From Ardenticatenales bacterium (GTDB taxonomy: Bacteria; Chloroflexota; Anaerolineae; Promineifilales; Promineifilaceae): 64,000 bases of DNA. Both the position numbers and the translations under genes were made by a program. Below, in pieces: positions 51,519 to 60,454 of the stretch. Numbering within the stretch: position 1 is the first letter of the stretch; every line of letters starts with the position of its first letter. The DNA lies in contig JACKBL010000001.1 of the NCBI GenBank assembly GCA_020634515.1, positions 1,153,683-1,217,682 of the forward strand, in the 5' to 3' direction. A model generated the notes under the pieces. It did not search any database. It had not been told where the DNA came from and was given only the letters and a program-made list of their open reading frames with translations.

Positions 51519-52988
51519 ATGAGTAGCTACTCGAATAGGATTGAGCGAGTCGCGCCGTTGCCGCGGTTGAACCCTCGCTTTCCCCTCAGGTTCTCGGAGC
51601 GACGCATTCTGTTGATAGTTGTCGATTTATTAGGTCTGAATGTGGCGTTGCTTCTTGTCCTGTTTGCGTTTACCCAACCGGAAACGCCCATCTTTGCCTG
51701 GGCATGGCAACATCAGACGTGGTTCCTCCTGTTAAGCGTTTTTTGGCTGCTGGCGGCTCCGTTGTGGGATGGATACGATCTGGTGCGTGCCGCGTCTCCT
51801 AATGACGCTACCTGGAGCGCGGCGGGCGCGGCTTTGGTCGTCAGTGGTTTGTACTGGTTGGTCCTCTTACTGCCGCTGCCGTTGCCGTTGCCGCGGCGTA
51901 TTTACATCCTGACGCTCCCTCTGCTGTCGGCGTTGGGCATTGGGCTGTGGCGGTTGTTGTATGCCACCCTGTTCACACAGCCCGCTTTCCAGCAAACCGC
52001 GCTGGTGATTGGTGCGGGATGCAGCGGGGCGGCATTGGTACGCGCTTTGCGGGAGCCTGATTCGGACCGGCCTTGCGGCGTTGGGTATCGCATTCTCGGC
52101 TTCATCGATGACGATGAGGCCAAACAGGGCACGTGCATCGCCGATGTGCCGGTGATCGGCACGCGCCATGACCTGATTTCGCTGCATCGGCAGTATCAAC
52201 CGGACGAACTGGTGCTGGCAATTTCCGACGTCCACGAGATCCACGCGGAACTGTTCCAGGCGCTGTTGGATTGCCGGGAACAGGGGGCGCAGGTGACGAC
52301 GATGGCTTCCGTGTATGAGCGATTGACGGGGCGCGTGCCCGTTGAATACGCCGGGGATGACATCCAGGTTGTTCTGCCGGCATCTCCCTCCGCAATCTAC
52401 CGTCTATACACGCTCCTGAAGCGACTGGTGGATATTGGCGCGGCTGCTGTTGGCTGTCTCTTTCTGCTCCTGCTTATCCCTCCCGTATGGGTCGCCAATC
52501 GCCTTACCAATCCCGGCGACCTGTTATACCGGCAGGAGCGCGTAGGGAAGGGCGGCTGCACCTTTCGGGTGATCAAGTTTCGCTCCATGGTGATGGACGC
52601 GGAAAAAGAGACGGGAGCCGTGTGGGCAGGGCAAAACGATCCCCGTGTCACCCCCGCCGGGCGTTTCTTGCGCCGCACCCGCCTGGACGAAGTGCCCCAG
52701 TTCTGGAACGTCCTCCGTGGTGAGATGAGCCTGATTGGCCCGCGCCCGGAGCGTCCCGTTTTCGTGCGGCAATTGCAGGCGCAAATTCCCTACTATCAGG
52801 CACGCCACGCGGTCAAGCCCGGCATCACCGGTTGGGCGCAGGTCAAGTATCGTTATGGCGCATCCGTTGAAGACGCCTTGATGAAAGTGCAATACGATTT
52901 GTACTACATCAAGCACCAGGGTGTCCGCCTCGATCTGGCGATTCTGCTGAAGACGGTGCAGGTGACGCTGGGGCTGAAAGGGCGATGA
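51519..52988 (+). CDS. Undecaprenyl-phosphate sugar phosphotransferase (WbaP/WcaJ type)
   Basis: 489 residues. Four N-terminal helices (about residues 29-155), then a CoA-binding-like domain (VIGAGCSGAALVRALRE and LGFIDDDEAKQG), a fifth helix (LVDIGAAAVGCLFLLLLIPPVW, about 310-331) and the catalytic domain: YRQERVGKGGCTFRVIKFRSM (about 343-363), TPAGRFLRRTRLDEVPQFWNVLRGEMSLIGPRPE (about 385-418) and KPGITGWAQVKYRYG. It begins the polysaccharide by linking a hexose-1-phosphate to undecaprenyl phosphate. Being at the end of the cluster behind a repeat block suggests separate transcription. Confidence 0.93.
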   Translation: MSSYSNRIERVAPLPRLNPRFPLRFSERRILLIVVDLLGLNVALLLVLFAFTQPETPIFAWAWQHQTWFLLLSVFWLLAAPLWDGYDLVRAASPNDATWSAAGAALVVSGLYWLVLLLPLPLPLPRRIYILTLPLLSALGIGLWRLLYATLFTQPAFQQTALVIGAGCSGAALVRALREPDSDRPCGVGYRILGFIDDDEAKQGTCIADVPVIGTRHDLISLHRQYQPDELVLAISDVHEIHAELFQALLDCREQGAQVTTMASVYERLTGRVPVEYAGDDIQVVLPASPSAIYRLYTLLKRLVDIGAAAVGCLFLLLLIPPVWVANRLTNPGDLLYRQERVGKGGCTFRVIKFRSMVMDAEKETGAVWAGQNDPRVTPAGRFLRRTRLDEVPQFWNVLRGEMSLIGPRPERPVFVRQLQAQIPYYQARHAVKPGITGWAQVKYRYGASVEDALMKVQYDLYYIKHQGVRLDLAILLKTVQVTLGLKGR

Positions 52989-53012
52989 TGGCGTTAGCGG
53001 GTTGGAGTAGGC

Positions 53013-54143
53013 ATGATGCGCCTTGATGGTGGTCCGTGGCCGGACGTAAACGCGGCGGCGATATTTTTGCGCGGGCTGGTCGCCGGGGAAGCGCCGCCGC
53101 TGTCGCCGACGATTGATCGGCAACAACTGGCTGCCTGGGTCGAAGCGCGCGACCTGGGGCCGCTGACGTTTGCCCGTTATGGCGCGTCGGAGCCGGCGCT
53201 GGCGGTGCGGCTGCAAGGGGATTATTATCGCGCGGCGGCGGAAAATGAACTGCTGCTCTCCTTGCTGACGGAGGTGCTGCCGGCATTAACGGCGGCAAAC
53301 ATCCCGGTGGTGGTCTTGAAAGGAGCGGCGCTGGCGTCCTCCGTCTACGCGGACCCCGCTTTGCGCCCGATGTCGGATGTGGACCTGTGGGTGCGGGCGG
53401 CGGATATGCCGCACGCGGCTGGCGTGATGGGGCAACTGGGGTTTCAGGCGTATTTGAACCAGCAGCGCCCGCTGGCGTGGCAAATGTTGAATCGGGGCGA
53501 AATTCAGTTTTTACGCCCAGGCTGGCAGAATGGTCTGGTAGAATTACACTGGTCCCCATTTGAAGGGGATTGGCTGCGCCGGACGGCGGCGGTTGACGAC
53601 GAGGGGGTGTGGGCGCGGCGGCAGCTATTGTCGGTGGGCGGGCAGGCGACGAGTCAATTGTCCGGTGAAGACATGGCGCTGCATCTGGCGCTGCATCTGG
53701 CGCTGGGGCCGAAATTTGGGCGTCCGGCGCTGCGTGCGCTGGTGGATTTGGGGATGTTGGCGCGACGGGGGGTGGATTGGTCGCTGGTTTGGCAACGCGC
53801 GCGTGCGTGGCGGGTGGAGACGGTTCTCTGGCTGGTGCTGCGGCTGGCGCGGGCGTTGGTGGGCGTGCCGGATGAGGAATTGGGGCGACAGGGGGGGGGA
53901 GAATGCCGGCATCGCTGGCTGCAAACCACCGTCTCACCCCAATCCGTCCTGGCCGGGCAAGAACTGCGCGGCCAATGGCGCGGTTACTGGCTCCTCTTCG
54001 GACTGGTGGACCGCCCCCAGGACCGGGCGCGCCTGTTCTGGCGCACCCTGTGGCCGGAGCGCCCCTGGCTGGACGCCCGCTATGGCCCACGCGCCAGCCG
54101 ACTGCGCCACTTTTGGCAAGCGGTTCGCTTCGGGGAACTGTAA
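53013..54143 (+). CDS. Uncharacterised nucleotidyltransferase family protein (NTP_transf_5)
   Basis: 376 residues; ATG 53013 follows GGAGTAGGC. The nucleotidyltransferase core shows VVVLKGAALASSVYADPALRPMSDVDLWVRAADM (about residues 94-127), with the D-x-D pair that binds metal, and WQNGLVELHWSPFEG follows. This matches proteins annotated as nucleotidyltransferase family (PF14907-like), often found in polysaccharide or peptide clusters; their substrate is not known. A run of nine G residues (53891-53899) lies in frame. It is the last gene of the plus-strand run. Confidence 0.75.
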   Translation: MMRLDGGPWPDVNAAAIFLRGLVAGEAPPLSPTIDRQQLAAWVEARDLGPLTFARYGASEPALAVRLQGDYYRAAAENELLLSLLTEVLPALTAANIPVVVLKGAALASSVYADPALRPMSDVDLWVRAADMPHAAGVMGQLGFQAYLNQQRPLAWQMLNRGEIQFLRPGWQNGLVELHWSPFEGDWLRRTAAVDDEGVWARRQLLSVGGQATSQLSGEDMALHLALHLALGPKFGRPALRALVDLGMLARRGVDWSLVWQRARAWRVETVLWLVLRLARALVGVPDEELGRQGGGECRHRWLQTTVSPQSVLAGQELRGQWRGYWLLFGLVDRPQDRARLFWRTLWPERPWLDARYGPRASRLRHFWQAVRFGEL

Positions 54144-54163
54144 ATGGCTATTCTGTGGCCGGC

Positions 54164-54649
54164 TCAGTTCATTTTGCCCAGCAGCCGATACTTGATGGCC
54201 GCGGCGCTGAGGTACATCGGGTCAATTTGTAGCGCCTGGTTGTAGCAAGTCAGAGCTGCCTCGTATTTGCCCAGGGCCTCATGGACGCGCCCCAGGTTGA
54301 AGTGCGCATACTGGGGAGAATCATAACGGGGGGCGGTGATGGCGTTTTGCAGCCAGGGGATGGCCTCTTCCGGTTGACCCAGTTCGATCAAATAAGCGCC
54401 AATATCGTTGTAGGGATTGCCATAGGTTGGATCGACGGTGATGGCTTCTTTGCAGGCGGCGATGGCCTCCTCGTACCGGTGCAACAGGCTGTAGGTCCAG
54501 CCGAGGAAGGTATACGCTTTCGCCGTGGGGAAAAGAGCGATGGAGCGTTTGTAAAGGATGATGGCGTCGGCGTATTCGCGCCGCATCTGGTGGCGATGGG
54601 CGTGCTCGAAGAGGGCCAGGGCCTGACTGTGTTGGATGTCGTCCGTCAT
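54164..54649 (-). CDS. TPR-repeat protein
   Basis: 161 residues, helical throughout, with three to four TPR units: ALALFEHAHRHQMRREYADAIILYKRSIALFP, AYTFLGWTYSLLHRYEEAIAACKEAITVDPT, YNDIGAYLIELGQPEEAIPWLQNAI and YAHFNLGRVHEALGKYEAALTCYNQALQIDP. No signal peptide. Such repeats mediate protein-protein contacts. It starts 7 bases after the stop of mutS2 on the same strand and converges on the nucleotidyltransferase gene. Partner unknown; co-transcription with mutS2 is likely. Confidence 0.85.
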   Translation of the reverse strand: MTDDIQHSQALALFEHAHRHQMRREYADAIILYKRSIALFPTAKAYTFLGWTYSLLHRYEEAIAACKEAITVDPTYGNPYNDIGAYLIELGQPEEAIPWLQNAITAPRYDSPQYAHFNLGRVHEALGKYEAALTCYNQALQIDPMYLSAAAIKYRLLGKMN

Positions 54650-54656
54650 GCCGGCA

Positions 54657-57080
54657 TCACTCCCCCTTCAACTTCACCATCGTCACCCCCGCGCCGCCTT
54701 CCCCATCTTTTCCCTCTTCCCAGGCCACCACATGCGCACTCTTTTGCAGCAGCTTGCGCACCGCCAGCCCCAGCCGCCCCGTTCCCTTCCCGTGAATGAT
54801 GCGCACCCAGGGCAGATTCGCCAGGAATGCCTGATCCAGATACTGCTCCACATTTTTCAAGCCTTCTTCCACCCGCTGCCCGCGCAGATCAAGCTCCATC
54901 CCCGGCGAGGCGGCGCTGTGGACGCGCACACCGCCGGCGGAGGGAGCGGGCGCTTCCGGCTCAGGCCGCTCCTTAAACGCCAGGTCCGCCAAATCCGCCC
55001 GCATCGTCAGACGCCCCACGGCGACTTCCACGTTGGCGCCATCCACGGACATGATCGTGCCCTCTACGTTCAACGTTTTCACATGGACCTTATCCCCCGC
55101 CTGCAATGCCTGGCGACGGCGGCGCGGCGCGCGTTTTTGCTCCGCCGCGGCCGCCTCCTCCTGTTCTTCGGCGAGTGCTTTTGTCTCCTGCGACGCTTTC
55201 TTCAGGGCGTTGAGGGACTGAGCGTCGCGCACTTTCTTGCGTACCTGGCGGATTTCCTCTTGCAGGGCCGCCAACTCCGCCTGCGCCTCCGCGCGTGCCT
55301 CCGCCAGCACTTGCAAGCGTTCACGCTCAATCTGGGCCAGTCTTTCTTCTAACGCCTCTTGCTGCATTTCCGCCTGGCGTAAGGCGAGGCGCGTGCCCGC
55401 CTCCTGAGCCACAATTTTGTCGCGCATTTCGTAGATGGAATCGAGCATCGCTTCCGCCTGGGAGTTGCCCGTGCCCAGCAGGCGCATGGCTTCGTCCAGG
55501 ATGGATTCGTCCAGCCCCAGGCGGCGGGCAATGACGAGGGCGTTGGAGCGTCCGGGCAGGCCGATGCTCATTTCGTAGGTGGGCGAAAGGGTCTCTACGT
55601 CAAACAGGAGGGAAGCGTTGGTGGCGCCGCGCGTCTGCGAGGCGTACAGCTTCAGTTCCGGGTAATGGGTGGCAATGAAGGTGGTGGCGCCTTTGTCGCG
55701 CAGGTAGTTGACGATGGATTGGGCCAGGGCCGCGCCTTCGGCGGGGTCGGTGCCGGAGCCGAGTTCGTCCAGCAGCACCAGGGAGCGGTCGTCCACTTCC
55801 TTGAGGATGCGGCTGACGTTGGTGATGTGCCCGGAGAAGGTGGAGAGGCTTTGCTCAATGGATTGTTCGTCGCCAATGTCGGCGAATACGTTGTCAAATA
55901 CCGTGAGGCGCGCTTCATTTGCCGGCACATGCAGTCCCGACTGCGCCATCAACGTCATCAAGCCCATCGTCTTCAGGCTCACCGTCTTGCCGCCCGTGTT
56001 TGGTCCCGTGATCAGCACCAGGAACACATCCTCATGCAGCAGCAGGTCCGTGGGCACAACGGTTGCCGAGTCGAGCAGCGGATGGCGCGCGGCGCGAATC
56101 CAGATGGTGGAGCCGGGGTGTGGGTTGCGCGGTGGCGGTGTCCACTTCTCCCGCTCGTTGGCGTGCTTCGGGGGGCGTGGTTCGGGGAAGGTGCGCCAAT
56201 CGACGAAGATAGGTTCCACCGCGTTGGTCTCCGAGGCCAGGCGGGCACGGGCAAAGATCAGGTCCAGTTCCGCCATGCGCTCCACAATGCGTTGCAGGGC
56301 ATCGCCGTGCTTGGCCACCAGGCGGGACAACTCCGCCAAGATGCGGGCAATCTCTTGCTCTTCCTGAATCTGCAGGCTGCGGTATTCGTTGTTTAACTCT
56401 ACCGTACCCAGCGGTTCGATCCACAAGGTGGCCCCGCTGCCGCTCTGGTCGTGGATGATGCCCTTGACGCGACCGCGGGCGTCGGCGCGCAGAGGGACCA
56501 CGTACCGCCCGCTGCGCATCGTGATAATCGGCTCTTGTAGGTACTGGCCGTCGCTGCTGTTGAGGAGGCGCTGCAACCGATCCTGAATGCGCCCGTGGGC
56601 GGCGCGCAGTTCGCGGCGCAGGGTGGCGAGTTTGGGGCTGGCGCTGTCTAGCACTTCTCCCTTTTCGTCGAGGGTGGCGCTGATGGCCAGCACCAGGCCG
56701 GGGCATTCCTCGATGAGTTCGGCGATCTGGGCGAGGAAGGGGTTGGTTTCTGCGGTGCGCAGCAGTTGGCGGCGCAGGGTGCGGGAAGCGATGAGGGTAT
56801 TTTGGATTTCCAGGAAGTCTTCGGGGAGGAGGGTGAAGCCGCGTTGGGCGTTGCTGGCGGCGCGGCGCACGTCGCGGCAGCCGCCGATGCTGATGTCGCG
56901 CTGGCTATCGAATAGCTGCACGGCTTCGCGGGTTTCTGCCTGCCACTGCTCCGCCTCCCGTTTGTCGTCGGTGGGGGTGATGTTGAGGGCCAGGTCGATG
57001 CCGGCACTAAAACTGGCATAACCCGCCAGACGCTGCCGCACCTTATCAAATTCCAGCGTATGAAGTGATTTTGTGTCCAT
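54657..57080 (-). CDS. mutS2: DNA mismatch-repair-like protein MutS2 (endonuclease)
   Basis: 807 residues from ATG 57080. Core domain beginning MDTKSLHTLEFDKVRQRLA; the ATPase domain has LITGPNTGGKTVSLKTMGL (about residues 335-353), VFADIGDEQSIEQSLSTFSGH, VLLDELGSGTDPAEGAAL and ATHYPELK. A long coiled-coil with Glu/Ala/Arg-rich helices (about 510-640) follows, then a KOW-like beta segment (GDKVHVKTLNVEGTIMSVDG) and a C-terminal Smr nuclease domain (ELDLRGQRVEEGL and RIIHGKGTGRLGLAVRKLL). MutS2 suppresses recombination and rescues collided ribosomes in the bacteria studied. Two TGCCGGCA palindromes (55922 and 56999) fall in the gene, and base use flips there. Confidence 0.97.
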   Translation of the reverse strand: MDTKSLHTLEFDKVRQRLAGYASFSAGIDLALNITPTDDKREAEQWQAETREAVQLFDSQRDISIGGCRDVRRAASNAQRGFTLLPEDFLEIQNTLIASRTLRRQLLRTAETNPFLAQIAELIEECPGLVLAISATLDEKGEVLDSASPKLATLRRELRAAHGRIQDRLQRLLNSSDGQYLQEPIITMRSGRYVVPLRADARGRVKGIIHDQSGSGATLWIEPLGTVELNNEYRSLQIQEEQEIARILAELSRLVAKHGDALQRIVERMAELDLIFARARLASETNAVEPIFVDWRTFPEPRPPKHANEREKWTPPPRNPHPGSTIWIRAARHPLLDSATVVPTDLLLHEDVFLVLITGPNTGGKTVSLKTMGLMTLMAQSGLHVPANEARLTVFDNVFADIGDEQSIEQSLSTFSGHITNVSRILKEVDDRSLVLLDELGSGTDPAEGAALAQSIVNYLRDKGATTFIATHYPELKLYASQTRGATNASLLFDVETLSPTYEMSIGLPGRSNALVIARRLGLDESILDEAMRLLGTGNSQAEAMLDSIYEMRDKIVAQEAGTRLALRQAEMQQEALEERLAQIERERLQVLAEARAEAQAELAALQEEIRQVRKKVRDAQSLNALKKASQETKALAEEQEEAAAAEQKRAPRRRRQALQAGDKVHVKTLNVEGTIMSVDGANVEVAVGRLTMRADLADLAFKERPEPEAPAPSAGGVRVHSAASPGMELDLRGQRVEEGLKNVEQYLDQAFLANLPWVRIIHGKGTGRLGLAVRKLLQKSAHVVAWEEGKDGEGGAGVTMVKLKGE

Positions 57081-57201
57081 GTTGCGCGTGATGATTCCAG
57101 GTCAGGGGTGCATTGTCACCTGGGGCAAGTATATCTGAAATCGCGCGAAGCGGCAGCGGGTCGGCGGTCCGGCTCGTTGCCGATTACAGAGGGCGGAGAT
57201 C

Positions 57202-57386
57202 AGGACTGACCCTGAATTAAGCACGGAATTGCATCGTCAGTTTGCAGGAACGGTAAGGAAACAACGTCGTTGTCCTATTTGATTTCCGTTCCTAAGTGGC
57301 TGTTCGCAATTAAGCTAGTGGAATTGTGCGAACAGCTTGTCAGTAACCGTCCGATGAAAACGTGAAGTTATTTTCGGACGGTTACT
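57202..57386 (+). repeat. AB hairpin repeat, copy 8 (intact)
   Basis: The most complete unit, 185 bases. Part A (57202-57293): AGGACTGA to GTTCCT with a GACAACGACGTTGT-type hairpin. Part B (57294-57386): GGCTGTTCGCAATTAAG/GTGCGAACAGC and AGTAACCGTCCG/CGGACGGTTACT. It lies 124 bases before potA in a 429-base gap; the spare sequence around it shows no gene. Confidence 0.8.
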
Positions 57387-57509
57387 ATGAGCCGCCGGTC
57401 ACGTACAATTGGTTAGCCGCCGTGGAGTAAACCCCGCTCTGGACATGCAATTTCTTTGCATTAGCGGGGACACGTGTAAAATTACGCATTCCTGGATAAT
57501 GAGGAAAGG

Positions 57510-58709
57510 ATGTTGATGAGCGGACGGCGAATTGCGGTTGAATTGCAAAATGTGTCCAAGCAGTTTGGGGACGTGCTGGCGGTGGATCATGTGTCGCTGC
57601 AAATAGCGGATGGCACGTTTTTTTCGCTGTTGGGTCCGAGCGGCTGCGGCAAGACGACGACGCTGCGCATGATTGCCGGTTTCGAGCAACCAACGCAGGG
57701 TGAGATATTGATTCAGGGGCAGGCTGTTGCCGGCATTCCCGCCTACCGCCGCCCCGTGAACACCGTCTTCCAAAATTACGCCCTCTTTCCGCACATGACC
57801 GTGGCCGCGAATATCGCCTTCGGCCTGGAAATGTCCCGCACCCCTCGCGCCGAAATCACGCGGCGCGTCGGCGAAGCCCTGGAGCTGGTGCGGCTGCCCA
57901 ACCTGGGCGACCGCAAGCCCACCCAGCTCTCCGGTGGGCAGCAGCAGCGTGTGGCCCTGGCCCGCGCCCTCGTCAATCGCCCCAAAGTGCTGCTGCTGGA
58001 CGAGCCGCTGGGTGCGCTGGACCTGAAACTACGCAAGGCGATGCAGTTGGAACTGAAGCACATTCAGGAAGAGGTGGGCATCACTTTTATCTATGTCACC
58101 CATGACCAGGAAGAAGCCCTGACCATGTCCGACGCCATCGCCGTGATGAGTGATGGCGTGGTACGGCAGGTGGGTGCGCCGCGCGACATTTACGAGCGGC
58201 CCGCCAACCGTTTTGTGGCCGACTTCATTGGCGAGACCAACTTCCTTGAAGGTGAAATTGTGGCCGGAGGGGAAAAAGCGGTGGTGCGAGTGGGCGGCGC
58301 GCTGGTGCGGGGGGTGGCCGAAGGGCGGACTACGCGCCGCGATCAGCCTGTGACGGTGGCGATTCGCCCGGAGAAGATTAACTTGTATCCGCCGGGGATG
58401 GTGTCCGTGCAAGACGAGTTTTTTGACGCGGAGCAAGTGGCGCGCATGTTTGACGGCGAGGTTCCTACCGGCTCGTTTGACATGCGCCAATATCTGGCGG
58501 TGGAAGATGAAACGGTCGTGTTGGATGGCCGCGTGGAAGAAGCGATTTATATCGGCACGGATACGCGCTATCGGGTTGCTCTGGGCGAAAATGGGCATTT
58601 GTTTGTGCGCATGCAGAACTATGGCAACCGGTATGACACGCAGTTCAATGTAGGTGATAATGTGTTGATTCACTGGGCCGTGGAGAACGCCCAAATTTTG
58701 ACTGAATAG
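57510..58709 (+). CDS. potA: Spermidine/putrescine ABC transporter ATP-binding protein
   Basis: 399 residues from ATG 57510, or 397 from ATG 57516; GAGGAAAGG precedes both. Walker A is LLGPSGCGKTTTLRMIAGF (about residues 40-58), the Q-loop is VFQNYALFPHMTV, the signature LSGGQQQRVALARALV (about 137-152) and Walker B KVLLLDEPLGALD (about 157-169), with the switch His in IYVTHDQEEALTMSD. The C-terminal TOBE-like domain (about 240-399) includes VAIRPEKINL and YIGTDTRYRVAL. It powers uptake of polyamines by the permeases that follow. The domain is somewhat longer than in E. coli PotA. Confidence 0.92.
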   Translation: MLMSGRRIAVELQNVSKQFGDVLAVDHVSLQIADGTFFSLLGPSGCGKTTTLRMIAGFEQPTQGEILIQGQAVAGIPAYRRPVNTVFQNYALFPHMTVAANIAFGLEMSRTPRAEITRRVGEALELVRLPNLGDRKPTQLSGGQQQRVALARALVNRPKVLLLDEPLGALDLKLRKAMQLELKHIQEEVGITFIYVTHDQEEALTMSDAIAVMSDGVVRQVGAPRDIYERPANRFVADFIGETNFLEGEIVAGGEKAVVRVGGALVRGVAEGRTTRRDQPVTVAIRPEKINLYPPGMVSVQDEFFDAEQVARMFDGEVPTGSFDMRQYLAVEDETVVLDGRVEEAIYIGTDTRYRVALGENGHLFVRMQNYGNRYDTQFNVGDNVLIHWAVENAQILTE

Positions 58710-58805
58710 GGAAAAGTGGAAAATACGGGCGGCGCATGACCGCGGAAGCGGGCGGGCGCATGGCCAATTGAGCCACTTTTACGAAATTGTGATCTCAAGA
58801 CGGGT

Positions 58806-58855
58806 GGCGGCGGGTAGGACCCGACGCCCGCCGGTCATGGGGTCATATTTTTTTT
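58806..58855 (+). terminator. Possible hairpin terminator after potA
   Basis: A GC-rich stem (GGCGGCGGGT with ACCCGACGCC) is followed 15 bases later by eight T residues. The distance to the T run is longer than usual. It lies in the 301-base gap before potB, where no gene is seen. Confidence 0.3.
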
Positions 58856-59010
58856 GTGTGTTGACGCAGAATGCTTTTAACTGGAACAGGTTTGCGTATG
58901 ATGTGGCGGGATAAATGCCGGCACGAAAAGAATCTGTGGACAGGCTCGCCGCCGGCGTGGGCGCGGACTGCGTTGATAACCGCCTGGTTCGGCAGGATTT
59001 TGGGTGTCCC

Positions 59011-60354
59011 ATGCAAAATGCGCAACCGTTTCCCCGCTCATCACTTCGGCTGAGTACCCTCAACCCTCTCTGGCGCGCCGCCCTCCTCCTCTCCGGGGGG
59101 CAGTTCCTCCTCTGGGCGGCGTTGTTTTTCCGTTGGCTCACATTCTCCGCATTTAATTGGACGCCGCTGCCCGTGGAATTGGCGTTGGCGGCGTGGCCGC
59201 CCCTGGTCGCCTACCTTGTTTATGGGCTGCTGGGCGTGACTGACCTGCTCGTAGGGATCGGGTTGTGGCGTGGCTGGCGTGGCGCGGTTTGGTCAGGTGT
59301 GGCGCGGAATGTGGTTGTTGCCGGCATTTCCATCGCCTTTTTCCTCTTGACGCGGGAATTCTTTAGCGCCTGCCTGCTGCTGGCGCTGGCGGTTTTGGGC
59401 TTGCTGCTGTTGCGGCGGCAAACGGCCTGGACACTGGCCTTCCCCGCCGCCTTCTGGTTGGGTTTGTTTTTCCTCGTCCCTCTCGTGATCGTCTTCGTCG
59501 TCAGCCTGGGGGAGCGGGCGCGTCTGGGCACGGTCACCTATCCCCCGCTGAGTCTGAAAAACCTGGGGGTCTACTTTGACGACTACGTGCGATTTTTCAG
59601 CCGCATCAACGGAGATTTCATCTACCTCCGCATCTTCTGGCGCTCTCTCTGGGTGGCCGCGCTGAACACGCTCATTTGCTTGCTGTTGGGCTTCCCCTTC
59701 GCCTACTGGATTGCGCGGCAACCATCGCGGCTGCGCGGGGCGCTGATCTTCCTGGTGATGATTCCGTTCTGGACGAACTTCCTGGTGCGCACCTACGCCT
59801 GGATGCTGATTCTGCGCGATTCTGGCCTGATCAACAATATCTGGTCTATTACGCTGCATGAGCAGGCAGCGATGCTGGCGGGAAGCAGCCGTTTCTTTGC
59901 CTGGCTGGCGGAAGTGACCTCACATAAGCTCCCGTTGTTGTTTAATTTGCCGGCAGTTATGCTGGGTCTTTGCTACGGTTATCTCCCCTTCATGATCCTG
60001 CCCCTCTACAGCAACCTGGAGAAAATGGACTGGTCGTTGCTGGAGGCGGCGGCGGATTTGGGTGCGGGCAAATGGCGCAGCCTCATCCGCATCCTGCTGC
60101 CGCTCACCCGTCCGGGCATCGTTGCCGGGGCGATCATCGTCTTCATTCCCTCCCTGGGGGCCTACGTCACCCCCGACCTGATGGGTGGGGCGCGCGTTTC
60201 CCTGGTGGGCAATCTGCTGCAACAACAGTTCATGACTGTGCGTGACTGGCCGTTTGGCTCCGCCATCAGCTTCATTCTCATGGCGATTATGTTGGCGGCG
60301 GCGATCCTTTACTTCCGCGTGGGCGAAGGGCAAGGAGCGAGAGGCGAGGAGTGA
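59011..60354 (+). CDS. potB: Polyamine ABC transporter permease with N-terminal membrane extension
   Basis: 447 residues if ATG 59011 is used; the frame is open back to 58915 but those residues look unlike membrane protein. The C-terminal two thirds is a PotB-type permease: TAWTLAFPAAFWLGLFFLVPLVIVF, FAYWIARQPSRLRGALIFLVMIPFWTNFLVRTYAWMLILR, and the coupling helix LLEAAADLGAGKWRSLIRILLPLTRPG (EAA motif). Before it, four extra hydrophobic helices occur at about residues 15-130, separated by Arg-rich turns; they are not in usual PotB and may be a fused DUF-like domain. The protein forms the channel with PotC. Confidence 0.85.
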   Translation: MQNAQPFPRSSLRLSTLNPLWRAALLLSGGQFLLWAALFFRWLTFSAFNWTPLPVELALAAWPPLVAYLVYGLLGVTDLLVGIGLWRGWRGAVWSGVARNVVVAGISIAFFLLTREFFSACLLLALAVLGLLLLRRQTAWTLAFPAAFWLGLFFLVPLVIVFVVSLGERARLGTVTYPPLSLKNLGVYFDDYVRFFSRINGDFIYLRIFWRSLWVAALNTLICLLLGFPFAYWIARQPSRLRGALIFLVMIPFWTNFLVRTYAWMLILRDSGLINNIWSITLHEQAAMLAGSSRFFAWLAEVTSHKLPLLFNLPAVMLGLCYGYLPFMILPLYSNLEKMDWSLLEAAADLGAGKWRSLIRILLPLTRPGIVAGAIIVFIPSLGAYVTPDLMGGARVSLVGNLLQQQFMTVRDWPFGSAISFILMAIMLAAAILYFRVGEGQGARGEE

Positions 60355-60454
60355 GGGGCGATTCGCCTACAACCCAACGTCGAATGAAAGATGACAAAAG
60401 TCTTGGCCGGGCGTATCGATGTCAAAGTTGGTTTGAGACTTTTGTCGTCTATTC

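Noticed and set aside
57081..57509. Riboswitch upstream of potA
   Set aside because: The structured sequence is the general AB repeat found before unrelated genes, so it is not specific to polyamine transport.
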